Assembly (NCBI GenBank): GCA_900317855.1
Contig: ONIG01000008.1
Coordinates: forward strand, 1-64,000
DNA length: 64,000 nt
Reading direction: 5' to 3'
DNA from: an uncultured Eubacteriales bacterium
GTDB lineage: Bacteria; Bacillota; Clostridia; Oscillospirales; Oscillospiraceae
Shown here in pieces: positions 24,179 through 36,220 of the stretch. A program made the translations under genes and the position numbers. Position 1 is the first letter of the stretch, and every line of letters starts with the position of its first letter. The notes under the pieces were generated by a model. It made no database searches. It saw nothing but the letters and a program-made list of their open reading frames with translations, and was not told where the DNA came from.

Positions 24179-25285
24179 ATGAAATTTTCCTGTGACAAAT
24201 ACGTTCTGCAGCAGGCTGCCGCATCCGCAGCCCGCGCCGCAGCCGCCAAAAGCCCGATCCCCACGCTCGAGGGCCTGCTCATTGAGGCTGGCGCCAGCGT
24301 GCGCATCACCGGCTACGACCTGAAAAAGGCCATTTACACCACCATCGACGCCGATATTCCAGAACCCGGCAGCGTGCTCATCGGTGCGCGCCTGTTCTGC
24401 GAGATGCTGCGCCGCATGCCGGACGGCATCGTCACCGTCGAAGCGGAAAACGGCACTGTGTCCGTTCAGTGCGGCAAGGCGGCGTTCAACCTCGTCGGCC
24501 TGAGTGCGGACGATTACCCGGACCTGCCGACCGTCGATGCGGAAAACGGCGTGTCGCTCCCGCAGGACCTGCTTAAGAAGATGATCAACGAGTGCTCCTT
24601 TGCCGTGAGCACGAACGAGAGCCGCCCGGTCTACATGGGCACGCTCTTCGAGATTGAAAACAACGTTCTGACCATGGTCTCCGTTGACGGCTATCGTCTG
24701 GCGCTGCGGCGCGAAGCGGTCGAGGGCTATGGCGACGACTGCAGCTTTATCGTGCCCGGCACGGCGCTGAGTGATCTCGAGCGCCTGTGCGGCGACAGCG
24801 ACGAGCGCGTCATGCTCTCCGTCGGCAGCAAGCACATCTCCTTCACCGTCGGCAATACGGTCATTTTGTCCCGCCGGCTCGAGGGTGACTTCCTCAATTA
24901 TAAAAAAGCGATCCCGGAGTCGTTCCGCGTCACGGTCAAGACTGCGCGCACGGACCTGCTCGAGGTTGTCGAGCGCGTGTCGCTCATCATCGACAGCAAG
25001 AACAATGCCCCCCTGCGCCTGACCTTCCGCAAGGACGCCATCGACTTTGTCTGCGCGACGCCGCTCGGCAAGGCGGCCGACTCCTGCCCGTGCGAGGGCG
25101 ACGGCGGTGATCTGGAGATTGGTTTCAACGATCACTACCTGTCCGACGCGCTCAAGGCCGCGCCCGCGGATGAAATCAACGTCTGTCTGAACACCGGCTC
25201 GAGCCCGTGCATCCTCGTCCCGGCCGACGGAAGTGATAACTTTGTGTATATGGTTCTGCCGGTGCGCCTGCGCGCCGGACAGTGA
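24179..25285 (+). CDS. dnaN: DNA polymerase III sliding clamp (beta subunit)
   Basis: The 368-residue clamp protein forms a dimeric ring that tethers the replicative polymerase. Three clamp domains are seen: residues 1-120 (ASAARAAAAKSPIPTLEGLLIEA), about 125-245 (VSTNESRPVYMGTLFEI, VSVDGYRLALRR) and 246-368, ending in the conserved FVYMVLPVRL. AAGGAGG precedes ATG 24179. The gene directly follows oriC. Confidence 0.98.
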   Translation: MKFSCDKYVLQQAAASAARAAAAKSPIPTLEGLLIEAGASVRITGYDLKKAIYTTIDADIPEPGSVLIGARLFCEMLRRMPDGIVTVEAENGTVSVQCGKAAFNLVGLSADDYPDLPTVDAENGVSLPQDLLKKMINECSFAVSTNESRPVYMGTLFEIENNVLTMVSVDGYRLALRREAVEGYGDDCSFIVPGTALSDLERLCGDSDERVMLSVGSKHISFTVGNTVILSRRLEGDFLNYKKAIPESFRVTVKTARTDLLEVVERVSLIIDSKNNAPLRLTFRKDAIDFVCATPLGKAADSCPCEGDGGDLEIGFNDHYLSDALKAAPADEINVCLNTGSSPCILVPADGSDNFVYMVLPVRLRAGQ

Positions 25286-25308
25286 TCCGGGTCTGAAAAG
25301 CAAGAAAT

Positions 25309-25524
25309 ATGGAAAACATTACGATTGAAACGGAATTTATCAAGCTCGACGCGCTGCTGAAGTTTGCCGCCCTCACAGCGACCGGCGGCGAGGCCAAGCA
25401 GGTCATTGCCGACGGCATGGTCGCCGTCAACGGTGAGACGTGCACCATGCGCGGCAAGAAGATTCGCCCGGGCGATGAAGTGACCTTCGCCGGGCACACG
25501 CTGCACGTGCAGGGCACACAATGA
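25309..25524 (+). CDS. S4 domain RNA-binding protein (YaaA-like)
   Basis: This 71-residue protein is a single S4 RNA-binding domain, the usual gene between dnaN and recF in Firmicutes. The fold is visible in FIKLDALLKFAALTATGGEAKQVI and VNGETCTMRGKKIRPGDEV. The function is unresolved; a link to ribosome assembly has been proposed for the family. The stop overlaps the recF start by four bases (ATGA). Confidence 0.95.
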   Translation: MENITIETEFIKLDALLKFAALTATGGEAKQVIADGMVAVNGETCTMRGKKIRPGDEVTFAGHTLHVQGTQ

Positions 25525-26621
25525 TCGTGCGCAAAATTGCGCTCAACGGCTGGCGCAACTATGAATTTGCCGCGGCGGAGTTTTCGCCCGGCACGAACGT
25601 CATCACCGGCGAAAACGCCCAGGGCAAGACCAATCTGCTCGAGGCGGTCTACCTGCTCACGGGCGGGAAGAGTTTTCGCACGCGCTTCGATAAAGAGCTT
25701 ATCGGCTTCGGCTATACGAGCGCGGAGGTGCTCGCGGACGTGTTCGCCTTCGGGCGGGAACAGACCGTGCGCATCGTGCTCCGGCAGGGGCAGCGCAAGC
25801 AGATCTGGCAAAACGGCGTGAAGAAAACGGCCGCTGAGCTGGCCGGAAACTTTGCCGCCGTGCTCTTCTGCCCGGATGATCTGAACATCATCCGCGACGG
25901 GCCGGCCGCCCGCCGCCGCATGATGGACATGGCCATCAGCCAGCTGCGGCCGAAATACGGCGCGCTGCTCGCTGAATACAGCCGGTTATATGATCAGAAG
26001 TCCGCAATTTTACGCGACTGGCACGAAAAGCCGTCCCTGCTCGACACGCTCGACGATTTTTCCGACCAAATGTGCCGCGTTTCGGCCAAGCTCATCCGCT
26101 ACCGCGCGGCCTACGCCTCGCGGCTGAACATCGCGGCTGCGCCCATCCACGCCGACTTTTCCGGCGGGCGCGACAAATTGACCCTCGCCTACCGCACGGT
26201 CAGTACCGTAGCCGACGCACTCGGCACGGAAAAAGAGATTTACTACGCCCTGTGCGACCATCAGGAGCAGCACCGCCGCGCCGAGCTCGACAGCGGCCAG
26301 TGCCTCACCGGCGCGCACAAGGATGATCTGCTCATCGACATCAACGGCCAGAGTGCGCGCGCGTTCGCCTCGCAGGGGCAGACGCGCACGGCGGCGCTGT
26401 CGCTCAAGCTCGCCGAGCGGGAGATTTTCCACGACGAGTTTGACGAATATCCCGTGCTCATGCTCGACGACGTGCTCTCGGAGCTGGATGCGCAGCGGCA
26501 GGCCTTCGTGCTCAACCGCATCGGCGGCGGGCAGACGCTCATCACCTGCTGCGAGGACGCGCGCATCGCCGAACGCACCGGCGGCCGCGTGCTCACGGTC
26601 GAAAACGGGGTGATCCGCTGA
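25521..26621 (+). CDS. recF: DNA replication and repair protein RecF
   Basis: The 366-residue SMC-like ATPase helps load RecA at single-strand gaps. Walker A is GENAQGKTN (residues 34-42), the signature-type motif is in TGAHKDDLLIDINGQ and SQGQTRTAALSLKLAE, and Walker B with D-loop is PVLMLDDVLSELD. ATG overlaps the S4 gene stop and its own stop overlaps the remB start by one base (TGATG), a tightly coupled operon. Confidence 0.98.
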   Translation: MIVRKIALNGWRNYEFAAAEFSPGTNVITGENAQGKTNLLEAVYLLTGGKSFRTRFDKELIGFGYTSAEVLADVFAFGREQTVRIVLRQGQRKQIWQNGVKKTAAELAGNFAAVLFCPDDLNIIRDGPAARRRMMDMAISQLRPKYGALLAEYSRLYDQKSAILRDWHEKPSLLDTLDDFSDQMCRVSAKLIRYRAAYASRLNIAAAPIHADFSGGRDKLTLAYRTVSTVADALGTEKEIYYALCDHQEQHRRAELDSGQCLTGAHKDDLLIDINGQSARAFASQGQTRTAALSLKLAEREIFHDEFDEYPVLMLDDVLSELDAQRQAFVLNRIGGGQTLITCCEDARIAERTGGRVLTVENGVIR

Positions 26622-26890
26622 TGTATCTGCACCTCGGCAATCAGGTCATCGTGCTGCAAAAGAGCGTCATCGGCGTCTTTGACATGGACACCGCCACGTG
26701 GTCGCACCGCACGCGCGAGACATTAGAAAAATTGGAACAGGCCGGTCAGGTGGAAAACGCCGCCGGGACCGAGCTGCCGAAGTCGTTCGTGCTCTGCTCG
26801 CTCGGCAGCGGCCAGATCGGTTATCTCTCCCAGCTCAACACCGCAACATTATATAAACGCAGCAAGGCCAGCGGACTGGAAAATCTCTGA
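26621..26890 (+). CDS. remB: DUF370 / RemB-like extracellular matrix regulator
   Basis: The 89-residue protein is of the DUF370 family; the Bacillus subtilis member YaaB/RemB lies at the same place and is tied to biofilm matrix control. The N-terminus MYLHLGNQVIVLQKSVIGVFD and the end TATLYKRSKAS are family features. It is co-translated with recF. Confidence 0.93.
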   Translation: MYLHLGNQVIVLQKSVIGVFDMDTATWSHRTRETLEKLEQAGQVENAAGTELPKSFVLCSLGSGQIGYLSQLNTATLYKRSKASGLENL

Positions 26891-26920
26891 CCCGCGGCGC
26901 TGCACGGAAGGAAGCAAACC

Positions 26921-28852
26921 ATGCCAGATATTACAGATAAGATCACACAGGAGTACGATGCCAGTCAGATCCAGGTCCTCGAGGGGCTGGAGGCCGTCCG
27001 AAAACGCCCGGGCATGTACATCGGCTCCACGTCGTCATCCGGATTGCACCACCTGGTGTATGAGATCGTCGACAACTCCATCGACGAGGCGCTCGCGGGC
27101 TACTGCAGCCACATCGAGCTCACCATCGAGCCCGGCGACATCATCTGCGTCAGCGATAACGGCCGCGGCATCCCCGTGGACATTCAGCCGCAGACCGGCA
27201 AGTCCGCACTTGAAGTGGTGTTCACCGTGCTGCACGCGGGCGGCAAGTTCGGCGGCGGGGGCTATAAGGTCTCCGGCGGACTGCACGGCGTCGGCGCTTC
27301 GGTCGTCAACGCGCTGTCCGAGTGGCTGGAAGTGAACGTGCATAAAAACGGGAAGATCTATCAGATGAAGTTCTCCCGCGGCGATATTACGCAGCCCATG
27401 ACCGTTGTCGGCGAGACGGACCACACCGGCACGACCGTGCGCTTCAAGCCCGACCCCGTCATGTTCGAGGACACGGTCTACGACTATGAGACGCTGCACG
27501 TGCGCATGCGCGAGCAGGCGTTTTTGAATGCCGGACTGCGCATCACCATCACCGACCGGCGCGGCGAGGAGCCCGTGAGCGAGTCGATGTGCTACGAGGG
27601 CGGCATCCGCGAGTTTGTGGACTTCATCAATCGCAACAAGACCGCGCTGCACCCAGATGCCATCTATATGGCCGGCGAGCGCAGCGACTCCATGTGCGAG
27701 ATCGCGCTGCAGTATAACGACGGCTATAACGAGGTCATCGTCTCTTTCGCCAACAACATCCACACGCCGGAGGGCGGCATGCACGAGACCGGCTTCAAGG
27801 CTGCGCTCACCCGCGCGCTCAATACCTACGGCAAGAAGTCCGGTATCCTCAAGGAGGGCGACAGCATCTCCGGTGAGGACAGCCGCGAGGGCCTCACGGC
27901 GGTCATCTCCGTCAAGCTCACGAACCCCCAGTTCGAGGGCCAGACGAAGGCCAAGCTCGGCAACTCCGAGATGCGCACGCTCGTCGACTCCGTCGTGTTC
28001 GACCGCCTGTCGCAGTTTCTGGAGGAGAACCCTGCCGTCGGCCGCATGATCATCGAAAAAGCGCTCACGGCCTCGCGCGCCCGCGAAGCCGCGCGCCGCG
28101 CCCGCGAAAATATCCGCCGCAAAAACGGGCTTGAGGGCTTCAACATGCCCGACAAGCTGCGCGACTGCAACGACCGCGACCCGTCGCTGACGGAACTCTA
28201 CATCGTCGAGGGCGACAGCGCAGGCGGCTCGGCCACGCAGGGGCGCGACTCGCGCTTTCAGGCCATTTTGCCGCTCTGGGGCAAGATGCTCAACGTCGAA
28301 AAAGCCCGCGCCGACAAGGTCTACGGCAACGACAAGCTCACGCCCGTCATCACGGCGCTCGGTGCCGGACTGGGGGAGGAGTTTGACATCAATAAGCTCC
28401 GCTATCACAAGGTCATCATCATGGCCGATGCCGATGTCGACGGCAGCCACATCCGCACACTGCTGCTGACGTTCTTTTTCCGCTTCATGCGCCCGCTCAT
28501 CGACGGCGGCTATGTCTACTCCGCCATCCCGCCGCTGTATAAGCTCAACCGCGGCAAGACCACGCGCGTGGCCTTCTCCGATGAGGAGCGCGACAAGATC
28601 TCGGCCGAGATGCGCGGCGATAATCCGAACGCGAAGATCGACATCAACCGCTTCAAGGGTCTCGGCGAGATGGACCCGCACGAGCTCTGGGAGACGACCA
28701 TGAACCCCGAGACCCGCACGCTCAAGCAGATCACGCTCGAGGACGCCGTGCACGCCGACGAGGTGTTCACCGTGCTCATGGGCGAAAAGGTCGAGCCGCG
28801 CAAGGCGTTCATCGAGCAAAACGCCAAGTACGCGGTCAATATTGACATTTAA
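26921..28852 (+). CDS. gyrB: DNA gyrase subunit B
   Basis: The 643-residue subunit supplies the ATPase and TOPRIM parts of gyrase. The GHKL ATP site shows [22 protein letters not shown] and [15 protein letters not shown]; the TOPRIM domain has EGDSAGGSA and [16 protein letters not shown]; the C-terminus ends [23 protein letters not shown] precedes ATG 26921. It lies 14 bases before gyrA. Confidence 0.98.
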   Translation: MPDITDKITQEYDASQIQVLEGLEAVRKRPGMYIGSTSSSGLHHLVYEIVDNSIDEALAGYCSHIELTIEPGDIICVSDNGRGIPVDIQPQTGKSALEVVFTVLHAGGKFGGGGYKVSGGLHGVGASVVNALSEWLEVNVHKNGKIYQMKFSRGDITQPMTVVGETDHTGTTVRFKPDPVMFEDTVYDYETLHVRMREQAFLNAGLRITITDRRGEEPVSESMCYEGGIREFVDFINRNKTALHPDAIYMAGERSDSMCEIALQYNDGYNEVIVSFANNIHTPEGGMHETGFKAALTRALNTYGKKSGILKEGDSISGEDSREGLTAVISVKLTNPQFEGQTKAKLGNSEMRTLVDSVVFDRLSQFLEENPAVGRMIIEKALTASRAREAARRARENIRRKNGLEGFNMPDKLRDCNDRDPSLTELYIVEGDSAGGSATQGRDSRFQAILPLWGKMLNVEKARADKVYGNDKLTPVITALGAGLGEEFDINKLRYHKVIIMADADVDGSHIRTLLLTFFFRFMRPLIDGGYVYSAIPPLYKLNRGKTTRVAFSDEERDKISAEMRGDNPNAKIDINRFKGLGEMDPHELWETTMNPETRTLKQITLEDAVHADEVFTVLMGEKVEPRKAFIEQNAKYAVNIDI

Positions 28853-28866
28853 GGAGGTGTGCAGCC

Positions 28867-31367
<2,501 letters not shown>

Positions 31368-31371
<4 letters not shown>

Positions 31372-31802
31372 AGCAGGTCACCATCTATACCGACGGGGCC
31401 TGCTCCGGCAACCCCGGCCCCGGCGGCTGGGGCGCCATCCTGAGATACGGCGCGCACGAGCGCGAGCTCTCCGGCGGTGAGCCGTCCACGACGAACAACC
31501 GCATGGAGCTGCTCGGCGCGATCACGGCGCTGCAGAGCCTGCGCGAGCCGTGTCAGGTGTCGCTGTATACGGACAGTCAGTACCTCGCCAACGCCATCAA
31601 CCTCGGCTGGCTGCGCGGCTGGAAGCAGAAGGGCTGGCGCCGCAAGGACGGTGAGCTGAAAAACGCCGACCTCTGGCAGACGCTCGACGGTCTGCTCCAG
31701 ACGCATACCGTGCAGTTTTTCTGGGTCAAGGGCCACGCCGACAATGTGTACAACAACCGCTGCGACGCTCTGGCCGTCGCGGAAAGGGAGAAGTTTGCAT
31801 GA
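31368..31802 (+). CDS. rnhA: Ribonuclease HI
   Basis: The 144-residue enzyme cleaves RNA in RNA-DNA hybrids. The acidic residues are seen in [15 protein letters not shown] (D8), [10 protein letters not shown] (E47), YTDSQYL (D69) and the C-terminal NRCDALA aspartate; [10 protein letters not shown] has the catalytic histidine. It is coupled to gyrA by an ATGA overlap and to the next gene in the same way. Confidence 0.97.
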
Positions 31803-32491
31803 CAGAGCCGAACGAACCGAAGATCGTCCATTTTCCGCCGCGGGCACAGGCACCGGTGCAGGACACGGCCGGCAACTGGGAGCCGGAAGAGCAGCTGTTT
31901 GGTCTTGAGGAGCTGCTGCAGCAGCTGCCGCCGATCCGCAAGTTGCATCTGGAAAAGGGCAGGCTCACGGATCTTATCCGTCTGTATCCGGACATGAAGC
32001 GCACGTTTGACGCGCCCGAGCTGCTGTCCGAGGTCGTCATTGCCGGCGCCATGGTGCGCCGGCGCATGGAGCTGCTGCTGTTTCGCGCGGACGACAAGCG
32101 CGAGGCGGGCTATGCGCTCGTGACGGTCTGCTCGCCATACGGCTACGTGCTCGTGCACGCGCTCACAATCTATCCGTTCCTGCGTGGGCAGCTGCTCGGC
32201 CGCGTAGCCATGGAGCTCATCGCGCGCTGCTACGCCGGCAAGAAGGGCATCCTCTACTGTCAGAGCCGCACGTGCGTGGCGCTGCCGGAGCGCGAGCAGC
32301 TGCTCGCGAAAAACGGCTACCGCGACACGGGTTTCCGCTTCCGCTGGGGCGGGCAGCCGGCGGCGCTGTATCTGCGTCCGTGCCAGAGCACGGAGGACAT
32401 CACGCCCGTGGCGCAGCTGCTGCTGCGGGATCTGTACGGCGATCTGCTGCCGCCGGTCAACGCGCGGCGCATGATCCAGCCGGAGGCATAA
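31799..32491 (+). CDS. Hypothetical protein, possible degenerate GNAT fold (230 aa)
   Basis: A soluble protein whose start overlaps the rnhA stop by four bases. The middle and end ([25 protein letters not shown], split here as family-like strands, then [25 protein letters not shown] and [13 protein letters not shown]) look like strand-helix-strand elements of an acetyltransferase, with YP-RG-LLG replacing the acetyl-CoA loop. The N-terminal 60 residues are proline/glutamate-rich. I do not recognise a family. The next gene encodes a clear GNAT protein, so the two may be relatives. Confidence 0.7.
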   Translation: MTEPNEPKIVHFPPRAQAPVQDTAGNWEPEEQLFGLEELLQQLPPIRKLHLEKGRLTDLIRLYPDMKRTFDAPELLSEVVIAGAMVRRRMELLLFRADDKREAGYALVTVCSPYGYVLVHALTIYPFLRGQLLGRVAMELIARCYAGKKGILYCQSRTCVALPEREQLLAKNGYRDTGFRFRWGGQPAALYLRPCQSTEDITPVAQLLLRDLYGDLLPPVNARRMIQPEA

Positions 32492-32504
32492 ACAGGAGGA
32501 CGAT

Positions 32505-33011
32505 ATGGGACAAAGTGTAGATCTCCGCGTGCTCACCGCGGAGGAATTCGGGCCGTTCCGGCAGCGCAACATCGCGCGCTACGCGCAGGAGCTGCTCTTC
32601 GCCCGCGCCACGGATACGGAGGAGCACGCGCTTACCGAGGCGCAGGGCGCGCTCGACGAGATGCTGCCGCAGGGCGCGGATACGCCGCGCAACTACCTGC
32701 TTGCGGCGCAGTCCGGCGGCGAGACCGTCGGCGAGCTCTGGTGCGACACGACCGAGCCGGAGACGGTGTTCATCAACGACTTTTTCGTCTATCCGGCCTG
32801 CCGCGGCCATGGCTGGGGCAATGCGATGCTCCGTGCCGTGGAAGAACTGGCGGCCGCGCAGTCATTCGAGCAGGTCGTCACGCACGTATATCACACCAAC
32901 CGCATCGCACTGGCCATGTTCGAGGCGGCCGGCTTCACGCAGATCGGCCCGCCGAAGGGCGGCAACATCTTTCTGCGCAAGCGGTATATGCGCTCGCCGT
33001 TTCTGGTGTAA
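32505..33011 (+). CDS. GNAT family N-acetyltransferase
   Basis: The 168-residue protein has the GNAT fold: a substrate-binding N-terminal part, then GELWCDTTEPETVFINDFFVYPACRG and the acetyl-CoA loop RGHGWGNAML, and finally NRIALAMFEAAGFTQIG with the usual MFEKxGF-like motif. AGGAGG precedes ATG 32505. It ends the origin-side operon, with a terminator right behind. The acceptor substrate is unknown. Confidence 0.88.
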   Translation: MGQSVDLRVLTAEEFGPFRQRNIARYAQELLFARATDTEEHALTEAQGALDEMLPQGADTPRNYLLAAQSGGETVGELWCDTTEPETVFINDFFVYPACRGHGWGNAMLRAVEELAAAQSFEQVVTHVYHTNRIALAMFEAAGFTQIGPPKGGNIFLRKRYMRSPFLV

Positions 33012-33026
33012 GACATAAAAAGTGAC

Positions 33027-33065
33027 CCCCTCCGCACAGCTTGTGCCGTGCGGAGGGGGTTTTCT
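33027..33065 (+). terminator. Terminator of the gyrA-rnhA operon
   Basis: CCCCCTCCGCAC (33027-33038) pairs with GTGCGGAGGGGG (33049-33060), then TTTT. Confidence 0.9.
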
Positions 33066-33101
33066 GATGTGATAGGCGCCCGAGCGGCCTCGGATGGAAT
33101 C

Positions 33102-33138
33102 AGGCAGTATTTTTATGCAGAGCATAAAAATACTGCCT
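33102..33138. repeat. 17-bp perfect inverted repeat with 3-base loop
   Basis: GGCAGTATTTTTATGC (33103-33118) and GCATAAAAATACTGCC (33122-33137) flank AGA; one more A-T pair extends it. No T run follows on either strand, so it is not an ordinary terminator. CTCCGG and CCGGAG form a second small dyad right after. The rest of 33139-33276 is purine-rich and shows no gene. Confidence 0.7.
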
Positions 33139-33276
33139 CCGGCTGAGATGGGACCGGAGGCAGACCCGCTGCTGCGGGAAGGGGGGAAACGCGGCGCACA
33201 GGGTGGAGAAGGATGGAAGGAAGTTGCCTGGATGGGGGCAATGGGATCTTGCGCCGCAGGGAAGAAAGCAAATGGG

Positions 33277-34086
33277 TCAGGATGCGTAGATCCTGCCGAC
33301 GATCCGGGTCGCGAGCCCGGTCGGCAAAATGCGCATGAGAAACACGAACAGGGCGTATTTATGGCCCATCGTGCAGATGAGCTTCGCGCGCTTTTGCGTG
33401 GCGCGCCGGGCCACAAACCGGCCGGCAAATTCGGCGGTCATGCCGGTTTGCTCGTCGTGCTCCATCACGGCGACGGAGCGCGCGATGCGGCCGTGATAGA
33501 CATCGTCGCCGTCGCAGCTCTTGCGCCGCGCGGCGGTAAAGCCGGTGGCAATGTCGCCCGGCATGATGACGCAGACCTCGATGCCGAAGGGGCGCACCTC
33601 ACTCGCGAGCGCGAGCGAATACGTGCGCACGGCGGCCTTGGAGGCCGAGTAGTACGCCTGAAACGGAATGGCGATCGGCGCGGCAACGGAGCTCATGTTC
33701 ACAATGCGGCCGCCGCCCTGCTGCCGCATGACGGGCAGAACGGCGCGGTTCATGTTCACCATGCCGAAGAAGTTCACATCGAACTGCCGCCGGGCCTCCT
33801 GCGTCGGCGTGAATTCGATCGCGCCCGAGATGCCGAAGCCCGCGTTGTTGATGAGAATGTCGATGTGCCCCTCACGGCGCAGAATCTCTGCCACGGCGGC
33901 GTCCACCTGCGCCTCGTCCGTCACGTCCGCCTGCAGGTGCGTCACGCCCAGCTCTGCGTTTTCGGCGCGGCGGCTGAGCTCATACACTTTCAGGCCGCGG
34001 CTGCGCAGGGCGCGCGCGGCGTGCAGGCCGATGCCCGAGCTGCCGCCGGTGATGACGGCTACGCGCGCTTCGGTGGTGGATGACAT
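33277..34086 (-). CDS. SDR family NAD(P)-dependent oxidoreductase
   Basis: The 269-residue classical short-chain dehydrogenase has the cofactor loop ITGGSSGIG (about residues 12-20), NNAG near 86-89, catalytic serine in IVNMSSVAAP and the pair Y/K in YYSASKAA. The C-terminal part (HKYALFVFLMRILPTGLATRIVGRIY) is hydrophobic, as in SDRs that act on lipids or associate with membranes. ATG 34086 has an upstream AAGGCGAT-like weak site. It is a single gene; the substrate is unknown. Confidence 0.9.
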   Translation of the reverse strand: MSSTTEARVAVITGGSSGIGLHAARALRSRGLKVYELSRRAENAELGVTHLQADVTDEAQVDAAVAEILRREGHIDILINNAGFGISGAIEFTPTQEARRQFDVNFFGMVNMNRAVLPVMRQQGGGRIVNMSSVAAPIAIPFQAYYSASKAAVRTYSLALASEVRPFGIEVCVIMPGDIATGFTAARRKSCDGDDVYHGRIARSVAVMEHDEQTGMTAEFAGRFVARRATQKRAKLICTMGHKYALFVFLMRILPTGLATRIVGRIYAS

Positions 34087-34213
34087 GGAGATCGCCTTCG
34101 TTTTCTTTGAATTTTTTAAGTATCTGACAGCATACTAGCAGACCATACGAAAAATTGCAAGTGACAACTTGTGAACTTTTCTTGACGTTGGTCATGGCCC
34201 GCCCCCGTGCCCA

Positions 34214-34242
34214 TTGACGCATGGCCGGATTTTGGGTATACT
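34214..34242 (+). promoter_or_regulatory. Promoter of the M20 amidohydrolase operon
   Basis: TTGACG (34214-34219) and TATACT (34237-34242) are 17 bases apart. Confidence 0.75.
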
Positions 34243-34304
34243 GTTTGGAGAAAAATATAGACAGATCAGGCGGCGCGGGCCTATCCGGCGCAGTGGGAGA
34301 ATGT

Positions 34305-35474
34305 ATGCATTTGAGTAAACAAATTGAATCCATGTATGACGACGCGGTGCGCATCCGCCAGGACCTGCACCGCATTCCCGAAATCGGCTTCCAGCTGCGC
34401 GACACGCAGGCCTATGTCCTGCGCGAGCTGCGGCAGTGCAGCCCCGACCGCATTGAGACGCTGGCCGTCTGCGGCGTGAAGGCCGTGTTTTTCGCCAAGG
34501 ACGCCGAGACGACCATCGCCTTTCGTGCCGATATGGACGGCATCCACAATGACGAGGCCAACGACGTGCCCTACTGCTCGCAGCACCCCGGCAACATGCA
34601 CGGCTGCGGCCATGACGGGCATATGACCATTCTTTTGCTGCTTGCGCGCTGGATCGCCAAAAATCGCGCCCACATTCATTGTAATATTGTCCTGCTGTTC
34701 CAGCCCGGCGAAGAGGGCTGGGCCGGTGCGCGGCGCATGATCGATGACGGCGTGCTCGAAAACCCGAAGGTGGACCGCATCTACGGCCTGCACCTGTGGC
34801 CGACCGTGCCGAAGGGCAAGATCGGCGTGCGCTGGGACTATCTCATGGCGCAGACGAGCGATTTTGAGATCACCGTCCACGGCAAGAGCGCCCACGCCTC
34901 CACGCCGCAGATGGGCATCGACGCCATCGTCGTCGCGGCGGAGCTTGTCACGATGGTGCAGACCGTCATCACACGCGACGTCGACCCGCATCAGGACGCG
35001 CTGCTCACGCTCGGCAAGATCCAGGGCGGCACGTCGCACAACGTCATTGCCGAGGAGGTCACGATCAGCGGCACGCTGCGCGTGTTCAGCAACGATCTCT
35101 ACCGTACCCTCAGCCACAAGATTACCGCGCTCATGCAGGGCCTCGAGACGGCCACCGGCGCGCAGATCGACATGGACCGCAAGGTCCGTTACCCCAGCGT
35201 GCGCAACCCGCGCGAGCTGGTGGAGCAGTTTTACACCGTGCTCGATTCCATGGACGATACGGTCCTGGTCGAGCCCGTCATGGCGGCGGAGGATTTCGCC
35301 GAATACCAGCAGGAGATCCCGGGCCTGTTTTTCTTCCTCGGCGTGCAGGAGCCGACCGGTACCGCCCCGCTGCACAGCAGTCATTTCAATTTCGACGAGC
35401 GCGTTTTGCTGACCGGCGTCGAAACGTTCAAACGGATACTGGAGTGTGAGTCAAAATGTACGAAGAAAAAATAA
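34305..35474 (+). CDS. M20 family metallo-amidohydrolase
   Basis: The 389-residue enzyme is of the M20D group (N-acyl amino acid, hippurate and indole-acetyl amino acid hydrolases). The metal site shows HGCGHDGH (99-106), PGEEGWAGA and, later, the C-terminal HSSHF. A lid domain (HGKSAHASTPQMGIDA) is inserted in the middle. ATG 34305 has GGGAGA upstream; an in-frame extension to 34221 is unsupported. The next gene starts 18 bases before this one stops, so the two are coupled. The substrate is not evident. Confidence 0.9.
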   Translation: MHLSKQIESMYDDAVRIRQDLHRIPEIGFQLRDTQAYVLRELRQCSPDRIETLAVCGVKAVFFAKDAETTIAFRADMDGIHNDEANDVPYCSQHPGNMHGCGHDGHMTILLLLARWIAKNRAHIHCNIVLLFQPGEEGWAGARRMIDDGVLENPKVDRIYGLHLWPTVPKGKIGVRWDYLMAQTSDFEITVHGKSAHASTPQMGIDAIVVAAELVTMVQTVITRDVDPHQDALLTLGKIQGGTSHNVIAEEVTISGTLRVFSNDLYRTLSHKITALMQGLETATGAQIDMDRKVRYPSVRNPRELVEQFYTVLDSMDDTVLVEPVMAAEDFAEYQQEIPGLFFFLGVQEPTGTAPLHSSHFNFDERVLLTGVETFKRILECESKCTKKK

Positions 35475-36157
35475 TCCCCCCGAAAAAGTCCATGCCGCAG
35501 GCCGTGGACGGCACGCTGCGCAAGTTCGCCCTGCGCGTGCCGGAGGTCATCTATCAGTGCAGCGGCATCATGGTCTTTGGTAAGCGCATCAAGTCGCTCG
35601 TGTTCTCGACCGACCTGTCCATCATCAAAAACGTGAACGCGGACGCCATCATCGCGGTTTACCCGTTCACGCCGCAGCCAATCATCACGCAGGCGCTGCT
35701 GCTCGCGGCCGATATTCCGGTGTTTGCCGGCGTCGGCGGCGGCCTCACGCAGGGCCAGCGCGTGGTCAACCTCGCCATGTTTGCCGAGATGCAGGGCGCG
35801 ACCGGCGTCGTGCTCAACGCGCCGACGGCCAGCGCCGTCGTCTCGCACGTGGCCGAGACGATCGACATTCCCGTCGTGCTCACGGTTGCGCGCGCAGACA
35901 CGGACTTTGACGAGCGCATCAAAGCCGGTGCCGACATCTTCAACGTCTCCGCCGCAGCGGAGACGCCCGCCGTCGTGCGCCGCATCCGCGAGCAGCACCC
36001 CGACGTGCCCATCATTGCGACCGGCGGCCCGACGGATGAGAGCATTCTCGAGACTATTCAGGCCGGCGCCAACGCCATCACGTGGACGCCGCCGTCCAAC
36101 GGCGAGATCTTCCGCGACATCATGGCCGCCTACCGCGAAAATAAGCCGCACCCGTAA
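35456..36157 (+). CDS. TIM-barrel protein of unknown function (233 aa)
   Basis: The protein has the repeating strand-helix pattern of a small TIM barrel, with phosphate-binding-like ends GVGGGLTQG and IIATGGPTDESILETIQAGANAI. In related genomes such proteins are often just named hydrolase. I see no catalytic signature I can assign. It overlaps the M20 gene by 19 bases and would be made with it, so a role in the same degradative step is likely. ATG 35456 has GGAGTGTGAG upstream. Confidence 0.75.
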   Translation: MYEEKIIPPKKSMPQAVDGTLRKFALRVPEVIYQCSGIMVFGKRIKSLVFSTDLSIIKNVNADAIIAVYPFTPQPIITQALLLAADIPVFAGVGGGLTQGQRVVNLAMFAEMQGATGVVLNAPTASAVVSHVAETIDIPVVLTVARADTDFDERIKAGADIFNVSAAAETPAVVRRIREQHPDVPIIATGGPTDESILETIQAGANAITWTPPSNGEIFRDIMAAYRENKPHP

Positions 36158-36175
36158 AGCGGGGCGCAGCATGGA

Positions 36176-36211
36176 AAACCGGCCCGGACATTTCCGAATG
36201 TCCGGGCCGGT
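36176..36211. terminator. Bidirectional terminator
   Basis: ACCGGCCCGGACATT (36178-36192) pairs with AATGTCCGGGCCGGT (36197-36211). The minus-strand side exits into TTTT; the plus side is only T-rich. Confidence 0.75.
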
Positions 36212-36220
36212 CTGCGTTTC

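Noticed and set aside
33094..34083. Plus-strand open frame over the 33.1 kb gap and the SDR gene
   Set aside because: Most of it is antisense to a clear SDR gene; the first part has no recognisable motif.
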